In this document: one piece after another, positions 18,583 to 24,743 of the stretch
Layout: each line of letters begins with the position of its first letter
Numbering within the stretch: position 1 is the stretch's first letter
DNA from: Planctomycetales bacterium
GTDB lineage: Bacteria; Planctomycetota; Planctomycetia; Planctomycetales; Planctomycetaceae
NCBI GenBank assembly: GCA_028285345.1
Contig: JANQPT010000002.1
Location: forward strand, 1-64,000
DNA: 64,000 nucleotides
Direction: 5' to 3'
Made by a program: the position numbers and the translations under genes
The notes under the pieces: model-generated
The model's input: the letters and a program-made list of their open reading frames with translations, nothing else
Told to the model about the DNA's origin: nothing
The model's database searches: none

Positions 18583-19443
18583 ATGACCGCCATTGACCAT
18601 TACACAGTAAAACTGCGGCGTCCTGGGCAGCCGGTTGATCGAGATGTGATTGCAGCCGCCGAGCGGGAGTTGGCCGTCGCTTTCCCTCAACCTTACGTTG
18701 ACTTTCTTCTCCAAAACAATGGCGGTGCTCCATCCCCTGCATATCTCCCGTATCCCGGCGACGCCACCAAGGTCGAGCGATTCTATTCGATCGAAGAGAC
18801 AGGGCTGGTCCATATCTGCCGGCAGCATCGGGCAAAAAACGGTCTAGCGAGCACCATGCTGCCCATTGCCGAACTTGGCGGTGGTGAATCGGTGCTGTTG
18901 CTGGAGTGCGGCGGCGACAACGTCGGGGCGCTCTATTTCTGGATCAAGCCGGCAAAGTTTGGATTTCGCTACGACGACCCCGATTACAGTAACGTCGGTC
19001 GACTATATTTTGATATCGCCGAATTGTTTCTGAAATTCGGCCCCGCAAAGAATCGAAAAGACCGGGATGGTATGTTTTGCCAGCTCTACTACTCATCGAC
19101 GAATCCGGCGCACGGCGGAAAACTGGCAACGAAATACGTCGAAGCGGGATACGACATCAACTTCGTCCTCCCCACTTTTGGCCACCCGATTTTTGGTGCA
19201 ATCAGCGGCGACACGTTCGGAGTTGCAGTGACAATGCTCGAACTTGGCACCCACACAACTCACACCGATCCGCTGCGTGAAGACGCTACGATCGAAGAGC
19301 TGTTAGTGGCAGAGCAAGAGCGTTGGGAAGGGTTGTTGGAAGTCAGTCGCGCGAACAACTATGACACAGGCAAAGGCATGGCCACGCGCCGGTTAGCGGA
19401 TATCGCTTCGGCGTTGGCCCTGGTTAAGGCGGCCACTCGGTGA
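18583..19443 (+). CDS. SMI1/KNR4 (SUKH) domain protein with C-terminal ankyrin-like part
   Basis: A cytosolic protein of 286 residues. Residues about 1-150 match the SMI1/KNR4 fold: IAAAERELAVAFPQPYVDFLLQNNGG, AYLPYPG, LPIAELGGGESVLLL and GALYFWI. SUKH proteins often act as immunity proteins against polymorphic toxins, or bind partners more generally. The C-terminal half (residues about 165-280) has helical pairs with GHPIFGAISGDTFGVAVTMLELG, resembling degenerate ankyrin repeats. The gene opens an accessory stretch that contains another SUKH gene and the Argonaute operon. No matching toxin is visible here, so an orphan immunity role is only a guess. No strong ribosome binding site was seen. 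Confidence 0.75.
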   Translation: MTAIDHYTVKLRRPGQPVDRDVIAAAERELAVAFPQPYVDFLLQNNGGAPSPAYLPYPGDATKVERFYSIEETGLVHICRQHRAKNGLASTMLPIAELGGGESVLLLECGGDNVGALYFWIKPAKFGFRYDDPDYSNVGRLYFDIAELFLKFGPAKNRKDRDGMFCQLYYSSTNPAHGGKLATKYVEAGYDINFVLPTFGHPIFGAISGDTFGVAVTMLELGTHTTHTDPLREDATIEELLVAEQERWEGLLEVSRANNYDTGKGMATRRLADIASALALVKAATR

Positions 19444-19516
19444 CGGGATAGCAGGCCAGAGGCACCCTGCAAGACTTCGTAACAATAATACTGTTTGCAG
19501 GAAGGGAGCACGCACG

Positions 19517-19876
19517 ATGACGAAAAAGGCAGAAGTCGTCTCGGCAATCGTAGTGATTGTTTCCGCAGCAGGATTCATTGTGTCCTTGATGACAACAAAC
19601 ACGAAACCTGAGGAAGAGAAGGATGAAGCACGAACAGAGGAACAAGCCAGACGTGAGTTGCACGAAACTGAGCACAGAATGATTCGAGGCCTGATTCATT
19701 CCAATACGGGCAATCGCAAACGACTCGAAAGGATTGCCGAGAATGTTGGAGATTTGGAAGAGGAAGGCGAAGAGCTTGAAAAGGCCCTCCGAGAAAGAGT
19801 TCCGCAGTTGTCTCCGCGAGACATAAGAACTCTGAGAGAGATCATCGAGTTGAAGCGCGAAGATGACCGTCCTTGA
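19517..19876 (+). CDS. Small membrane-anchored coiled-coil protein, unknown function
   Basis: A 119-residue protein not recognised as a known family. It starts with one membrane segment (VVSAIVVIVSAAGFIVSLM, residues about 7-27) after MTKKAE, so the rest would face one side of the membrane. The remainder is highly charged and helical: a Glu/Arg-rich segment (EEEKDEARTEEQARRELHETEHRM) and a second one (LERIAENVGDLEEEGEELEKALRE) that look like coiled coil. AAGGGAG lies upstream at a good distance from ATG. It sits in the accessory region between a SUKH gene and the first copy of the 73-bp repeat. Confidence 0.7.
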   Translation: MTKKAEVVSAIVVIVSAAGFIVSLMTTNTKPEEEKDEARTEEQARRELHETEHRMIRGLIHSNTGNRKRLERIAENVGDLEEEGEELEKALRERVPQLSPRDIRTLREIIELKREDDRP

Positions 19877-19946
19877 GGCGACGACTGCCATCGTCCTCCG
19901 CCGGATCGCGGTTGCCGGAGGTCGTCGTGCGTTTTCACAACAAGCG

Positions 19947-20019
19947 GTAGGGTGCGTCGCGACGCACTTGGTTGTCTGAAGTCTTTCTGCAAGAGACGGT
20001 GCGTCTCGACGCACCCTAC
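19947..20019. repeat. 73-bp palindromic repeat, copy 1
   Basis: The element begins GTAGGGTGCGTCGCGACGCA and ends with the inverted form GTGCGTCTCGACGCACCCTA plus C. Each end is itself self-complementary (TGCGTCGCGACGCA). A second element of exactly the same length lies at 21123-21195. This 'gtagggtgcgtcgcgacgcac' type is a MITE/REP-like sequence dispersed in several bacterial phyla. Confidence 0.88.
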
Positions 20020-20040
20020 TTAAGGGCTGAGAACCGCGAC

Positions 20041-20442
20041 ATGACGAGCGAAACCATTGCTGACATTCTGGAATATGCTCCTAACGTCCAGTGTTTCGCG
20101 ATTGCTTCGGATGATCTCGCTCAGCGGAACGCCGAGCGCGCAGCGAAGCAACTCCCACGGGCACAACGACGAAAAGCCGGCCGATACGCGCACAGCCGGT
20201 GGAAACGATCCGTCGACTCGATCATCGACGACGCACGGACAATCGATTTCAATGCGATCATCGCACGCCTTGAGACGCTTCCGCTTGACGCTGTGCACTT
20301 GACGTTCGATGCACAGTCCGCCGACGAAATGATCAACAGATTGGCGGATGAAATCCGCGAACGCCCCACGACACTAATCGGAATCTGGGAACAGTTCGTG
20401 TCCGATGATCTTGTATTTGTGTGGCTGTGGAATGATAAGTAA
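20041..20442 (+). CDS. Hypothetical protein in accessory region
   Basis: A protein of 133 residues that I do not recognise. It is soluble, with an Arg/Lys/Ala-rich central segment (RNAERAAKQLPRAQRRKAGRYAH) and an acidic second half ending in DDLVFVWLWNDK. The open frame extends back to 19972, but that part lies in the palindromic repeat, so ATG at 20041 is the more credible start. It sits between the two copies of the 73-bp repeat together with a SUKH gene on the other strand, and may have arrived with them. No function is proposed. Confidence 0.6.
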   Translation: MTSETIADILEYAPNVQCFAIASDDLAQRNAERAAKQLPRAQRRKAGRYAHSRWKRSVDSIIDDARTIDFNAIIARLETLPLDAVHLTFDAQSADEMINRLADEIRERPTTLIGIWEQFVSDDLVFVWLWNDK

Positions 20443-20459
20443 CGGCATCCACCGGCCAT

Positions 20460-21062
20460 TCACGTGACGATTTTGAAACCAAGACGCTTTCGCGTCCAAC
20501 TGGCGGTTGGCCGTTTTGGATCAAAGTCTTCCGTCCCGTTGAGCCAGTTCACGAGCGATTTCTTGAGCGATAATCCTTGATCCCAAAATGAATGGCTCCA
20601 ATTCAGACGAGCCTCATCATCTTCAAGTTCGTCGTCCAAGTTATTGGGATCCCACAGAATCAGCGGATGCCGCTGATACGTCAAATCGACGCACGACCAC
20701 ATTCCGCAGCCGTAGTTCGCAAGCGGCAGCAACCGGTGCGGCCATTGCCAAGCGGAATTGTCGCTGCCGAGGCTGAGCAACCAGGCATAGCAGGACTCCA
20801 GCGTGTAGCCGTCGAGTTTCGCCCCGACTTTTGTGCCCACGATCCCATATTCCGGCCCAAACCCGCCGTTGCCGACTTCCGAATAGAGTGAACGAATGAG
20901 GGCAGGCAACGGGAAGCCGAGCGACTTTTCAACGGCGTCCAGCCCCGACGCCGTGACACAGGGCACCCGTTTCTTGGAGTGGCCGCCATTGTCTGTGGCC
21001 GCAGACCGATCCGCGTTTCGTGCGGCCAGTCGTAGGATGAGTTGTGAATCGGTCAATGACAT
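20460..21062 (-). CDS. SMI1/KNR4 (SUKH) family protein
   Basis: A cytosolic protein of 200 residues and a textbook SMI1/KNR4 member: GLDAVEKSLGFPLPALIRSLYSE, VGNGGFGPEYGIVGTKVG, WPHRLLPLANYGCGMWSCVD and a C-terminal WDQGLSLKKSLVNWLNG. Family members serve as immunity proteins or protein-binding modules. The frame is open to 21188, but the extra N-terminus would be encoded by the palindromic repeat at 21123-21195; ATG at 21062 gives the normal family start. It is convergent with the small gene to its left, and both are enclosed by the two repeat copies. Confidence 0.88.
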   Translation of the reverse strand: MSLTDSQLILRLAARNADRSAATDNGGHSKKRVPCVTASGLDAVEKSLGFPLPALIRSLYSEVGNGGFGPEYGIVGTKVGAKLDGYTLESCYAWLLSLGSDNSAWQWPHRLLPLANYGCGMWSCVDLTYQRHPLILWDPNNLDDELEDDEARLNWSHSFWDQGLSLKKSLVNWLNGTEDFDPKRPTASWTRKRLGFKIVT

Positions 21063-21122
21063 TGCGACCGTGCTATTGCCGAATAATTTGGTTGTCGGGA
21101 GCTTCCGTCGATCACACCAGCC

Positions 21123-21195
21123 GTAGGGTGCGTCGCGACGCACCTCGTTCACAGGGATATCTTTGGAGTATAAAGTCCGTCTCGACATACCCTAC
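21123..21195. repeat. 73-bp palindromic repeat, copy 2 (diverged)
   Basis: The first 22 bases match copy 1 at 19947-20019 almost perfectly (GTAGGGTGCGTCGCGACGCA), the right end reads CCGTCTCGACATACCCTAC, and the middle differs. The length, 73 bp, is identical. It lies between the SUKH gene and the Argonaute operon and ends about 70 bp upstream of the latter's first ATG, so it could influence the promoter there. Confidence 0.82.
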
Positions 21196-21266
21196 AGGAC
21201 TAGCCTCCAATATCCGCCAGTGGTTTTGTATAGTTACTGTAGTAATTCGTTCGAGGCAAAACCACG

Positions 21267-23090
21267 ATGCCTAAATCGTCAGATCCAATTGTTCAATGCT
21301 TGGAGTATGCGAGCGATGCCCGTTCGTTCGAACTGTTGTGTTCGGACATTCTCGCTGGCACCGTCTACCCTGGAATTGAGCCGATTGGGGGCACTGGTGA
21401 CGGCGGCAGGGACGCAATCTATCATGACTATGCAAACGATATCACTACCGTATGTGCTTTCTCTCTCAGGCAGGAGTGGAAACAGAAATTGCTGGAGGAC
21501 TGCAGGCGGGTCAAGAGTCTAAATCACAAGTGTGATCGCTTTCTTTTTGCGACATCGATGCAACCTACGCCTGATCAAAGAGATCAGGCTGTTAAGACAG
21601 TACGTGAACAATTTGGGTGGCCTCTTGAACTCTACAGTCGCGAGAGGCTCGCGTCAGCAATTCGAGGCAATCTGGAGCACTTGCTCGAATTGTATCCTGC
21701 GATCTTTAGAGAATCAAATTTTCGACTGGCGGGAGGACGACAGCTTGACACTTCGCGCCGTGATATACTGCTTGTAGACCACGTCGACTGTGATCAGGGA
21801 TTCGCTCATTGGATAGCGAGATGCCTAAGGTTGTTTGGTTATGATGTCTGGTGCCGAGGCATCGATGCAACAAGCGGTGAGGCTGCTGACACGACAATCC
21901 GCGAGCTTTTGGATTCGCGAACTCGACATCACCTTCCTGTCTTCAGCAAAGAGAGTGCGAAATGCCCAGAGTTCCGAGGGCGTGTTGAACAATCAGCAGG
22001 GACAGATCGTCGCCTGCTGCCACTTCGGATGGAAAACGTCAATCTAACGGACTTCAGCCCGCGCGTTTGCAAACTTGATCCGGTACCGTTTGAGGATCAT
22101 AGAGCAATCGGAATACGGACACTTTTAGCAAAACTCCAAGAATGGAACGCGCCCAAAGACCACGAGGTTGCGAGGCAACGACTTGACGGGTTGCGTTTAC
22201 CGGGCCCCAAAGACTTCATTCAGAATGAGCAAGAATTACTTGCCTCGAATGTCTTTCCGATTACAACCGTTCCACGGTTAATTCATGAATGGCGAATTGT
22301 CGGAAAGCTAAATAGTGTTCGGATTCAAAGCGCAAGGCAATTATGGCCTTTCGTCAAATCGGGCAATAATATGTTCTCGTTCATTCAGCCATCTGACGCA
22401 TTTCAGGGTGCGGTCATACTCAAGAAAATCAAAGCAACGGAATGGCAGAAGAGTGCGCCGGGTTATTACGACGGGAAAGACGCACGTGATATTCTTACTG
22501 AACTTCTTCGACGTACTCTGGAGTTTGCTTTTTTCCGTGCTGGACTTCTGTGGTGTCCAGAACGCGAACTCATTTACTTCAGTCCAAAAAAGTTCTCCGG
22601 TAAGCGGGTTTCCGTTAAGCTGCCGTCTGGAGCAAGTACTACTCGCGCAGTCTGTGGAGAAAAACATCTGTGGCGACCGAACCAGAAAGGAGAGGACTAC
22701 AATTGGCAACTTGCCCCCAGCTGCCGCTGTTTTGGTGGTTTTCAAAATTCATGGGAGTTTCGTACACGAGTCTTCATCCGGGTTACTTATCGCGATGATC
22801 GCCCAATTGAATCAAACCGAATTATCACATTTCGCCGTCACGCTGCGAGTGGCTGGCATCAGGACAAATTTCGCGATCTAAATCTGCTTTTTATGCAACA
22901 TGCTGCCGCTGGAGAATCTGAGATCGTTGTTGGCGAAGGTGCTCAGCGCGTCGTGGTCAGTACGCAGCCGCGCACGTTTGTTTGTCCAATTGGAATTGAT
23001 GAAGAGGCGCTGCCGAAAGGGGCAAATAAATTCGCCAAGCTCAAGGAACGCACTGACAATGAATTGAATGAGTCTGAAGCCCATGAGTGA
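21267..23090 (+). CDS. APAZ-type partner of short Argonaute with N-terminal Mrr-like nuclease region and TIR domain
   Basis: A cytosolic protein of 607 residues with three parts. Residues about 8-150 look like an Mrr/PD-(D/E)XK restriction-endonuclease fold: E22 in SFELLCSDIL, the GGTGDGGRD motif with D45 and D49, then a strand VCAFSLRQEWKQK and FLFATS. The usual (E/Q)xK is not plain (S66 or R68 is at that place). Residues about 163-245 fit a TIR domain: RRDILLVDHVDCDQGFAHWI, LRLFGYDVWCRGID, SGEAADTTIRELLDS and HHLPVFSKES; E205 is a candidate catalytic Glu. Residues about 335-580 would be APAZ, the module that binds short pAgo. GAGG lies upstream of ATG, and A/T-rich DNA at 21220-21250 may hold the promoter. 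The stop overlaps the pAgo gene. In SPARTA systems this partner kills the infected cell by consuming NAD(P) when pAgo recognises target DNA. Confidence 0.75.
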   Translation: MPKSSDPIVQCLEYASDARSFELLCSDILAGTVYPGIEPIGGTGDGGRDAIYHDYANDITTVCAFSLRQEWKQKLLEDCRRVKSLNHKCDRFLFATSMQPTPDQRDQAVKTVREQFGWPLELYSRERLASAIRGNLEHLLELYPAIFRESNFRLAGGRQLDTSRRDILLVDHVDCDQGFAHWIARCLRLFGYDVWCRGIDATSGEAADTTIRELLDSRTRHHLPVFSKESAKCPEFRGRVEQSAGTDRRLLPLRMENVNLTDFSPRVCKLDPVPFEDHRAIGIRTLLAKLQEWNAPKDHEVARQRLDGLRLPGPKDFIQNEQELLASNVFPITTVPRLIHEWRIVGKLNSVRIQSARQLWPFVKSGNNMFSFIQPSDAFQGAVILKKIKATEWQKSAPGYYDGKDARDILTELLRRTLEFAFFRAGLLWCPERELIYFSPKKFSGKRVSVKLPSGASTTRAVCGEKHLWRPNQKGEDYNWQLAPSCRCFGGFQNSWEFRTRVFIRVTYRDDRPIESNRIITFRRHAASGWHQDKFRDLNLLFMQHAAAGESEIVVGEGAQRVVVSTQPRTFVCPIGIDEEALPKGANKFAKLKERTDNELNESEAHE

Positions 23091-24609
23091 GACGATAGAA
23101 GTCCTGCACGAGCCACTTTTAGAGTTTTCTGACCGTGGGACCACCTGTGACCCATATGAAGGATTGAGCCTCTTTGGTGCGTATGGCCAGAATTCAGGTC
23201 CATGCAGACACGCAGTAATTGGAACACCCTCGGCTTTGGACAAATGGATATGTCTTTGCAAAAAACTTAATTCATTCATTTCTTGTGATAATTTGTCTCG
23301 ACTCAGGGCGTGGCCTCCATTTCCGAGCTTCGAGGTCGCATTTGGACATCAATGGGAAGCTCCGGTACGAGCGTATGAGATCGACGAGGAACGACTCAAC
23401 AACGCTGCATTCCGGGATGGTTCTCACCAGCGCGCCTCAGCAGTTGTAGCCTGCTACCTGAAAGAGATTCGAAAGCTACGCAAAGTTGATGAAACTCCTG
23501 GCGTCATCGTCTGCATCGTGCCTGATCAGGTCTATAAGAATTGCCGAATGCAATCGACGATTCCAGTGAAGGACCGAGTTGAAGGTAGCAGGTTGTCAGC
23601 GAAGGAATTGAAGCGAATTGCTGATGATCTGGCCGACCCACAAGGATTGCTGTTTCCCGAGGAAGACGAAGAAGTCCTCGAAGCCGTCAAGGACTTTGGC
23701 TTTTCGCCCGATTTTCGGCGGCATCTAAAGGCGAAGGTCATGCCATACGGAATGCCAGTGCAAATTATCAAGGAGTCGACACTAGAAATAACGCCTTCCC
23801 TTGAAGCAGGCGAACCAGGCGCAAACCCACTTTCAGATAGGCTTTGGAATCTGTCTGTCGGCTTGGCATACAAGACTGGCCAAAAACCATGGAAATTAGG
23901 CGAAGCGCGCGACGGTGTTTGCTATATTGGCATCGCATTCAAGAAAGCAGATGACGGAGAACGTGACGCATGCTGTGCCGCACAAATGTTCCTCGACAGC
24001 GGTGACGGCATTGTATTTGTTGGAGAATTTGGGCCATGGTTTTCACCAGACACCAAACAGTTTCAGCTTTCGGAAGGCGCAGCTCACGACTTGCTCGAAG
24101 GGACTTTGACTACTTATCAACTTCAGGGAGGGCCGCCTCTGCGGGAGGTGTTTCTTCACTGTGCGTCGCGAGTTTCAGAGGAAGAGATCCGTGGCTACAA
24201 ACGAGCCTTACCAAGCGGTGTGAAGCTAGTTGTTTGTAGGATTCGTGAAGAAAAGAATGGACCACGTCTCTTTCGTCTTGGAAAATATCCACCAATCCGA
24301 GGCACATTTTTAAAACGTAACAGTGGATATGGTCTCCTCTACTCAAGCGGTTTCAATCCACGCGCCGGCACTTACGAGGGTTTCGAAGTTCCCGTACCTC
24401 TTGGAATCTCAATCCAACACGGCAAAGCCGATCTCGAGCAAGTCGCACGTGACGTATTGTCGCTGACAAAGCTGAACTACAACTCTTGTAGCTTCGGAAG
24501 TTCTGTACCAATTACAATCCGCTACTCTCAACAGATCGGCGAAATCCTGCTCGCAAATCCGGGTCTAAGTCCCGATGAGAGACAGCATACGTTACGATAT
24601 TACATGTGA
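23068..24609 (+). CDS. Short prokaryotic Argonaute (MID-PIWI), catalytically inactive
   Basis: A protein of 513 residues, the size of a short pAgo lacking N and PAZ domains. Residues about 145-250 are MID-like (GVIVCIVPDQVYKNCR and HLKAKVMPYGMPVQIIKEST, with the Lys/Gln residues expected to hold a guide 5' phosphate). Residues about 257-495 are PIWI: LWNLSVGLAYKTGQKPW, VCYIGIAFKK, VFVGEFGPW, EVFLHCASRV and LTKLNYNSCSFGSSVPITI. The first catalytic Asp is replaced by A290 in IGIAF and the usual Asp after the third strand is missing (FLHCAS), so no slicing is expected; it would act as a guide-loaded sensor. ATG at 23068 overlaps the upstream gene by 23 bases; ATG at 23083 would overlap by 8. A/T-rich codon use differs from neighbours. 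Confidence 0.88.
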   Translation: MSLKPMSETIEVLHEPLLEFSDRGTTCDPYEGLSLFGAYGQNSGPCRHAVIGTPSALDKWICLCKKLNSFISCDNLSRLRAWPPFPSFEVAFGHQWEAPVRAYEIDEERLNNAAFRDGSHQRASAVVACYLKEIRKLRKVDETPGVIVCIVPDQVYKNCRMQSTIPVKDRVEGSRLSAKELKRIADDLADPQGLLFPEEDEEVLEAVKDFGFSPDFRRHLKAKVMPYGMPVQIIKESTLEITPSLEAGEPGANPLSDRLWNLSVGLAYKTGQKPWKLGEARDGVCYIGIAFKKADDGERDACCAAQMFLDSGDGIVFVGEFGPWFSPDTKQFQLSEGAAHDLLEGTLTTYQLQGGPPLREVFLHCASRVSEEEIRGYKRALPSGVKLVVCRIREEKNGPRLFRLGKYPPIRGTFLKRNSGYGLLYSSGFNPRAGTYEGFEVPVPLGISIQHGKADLEQVARDVLSLTKLNYNSCSFGSSVPITIRYSQQIGEILLANPGLSPDERQHTLRYYM

Positions 24610-24684
24610 CGCCGAGTAGTACAGTTCATCTTTAAGGCGAATTAAGCTCACGAATCGGAGTACAGTTGTTACCACCCCCACCAC

Positions 24685-24714
24685 AAAAAAACGCCCCGGC
24701 GGTTAGCCGGGGCG
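24685..24714 (-). terminator. Rho-independent terminator of nrdJ
   Basis: Read on the minus strand, CGCCCCGG pairs perfectly with CCGGGGCG around a seven-base loop (24692-24714) and is followed by seven T residues. It lies 30 bp beyond the nrdJ stop. On the plus strand it would also mark the right edge of the Argonaute operon. Confidence 0.88.
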
Positions 24715-24743
24715 CTGGGAACAGCGTGTGTGAAGAGCCCTCC

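Noticed and set aside
21063..21188. Longer N-terminus of the second SUKH protein.
   Set aside because: The extra codons lie in the palindromic repeat; the family start fits ATG at 21062.
23068..24609. Reading of the Argonaute as a long, cleaving pAgo.
   Set aside because: It is only about 510 residues long, has no PAZ-length region, and the catalytic positions are Ala or neutral residues.
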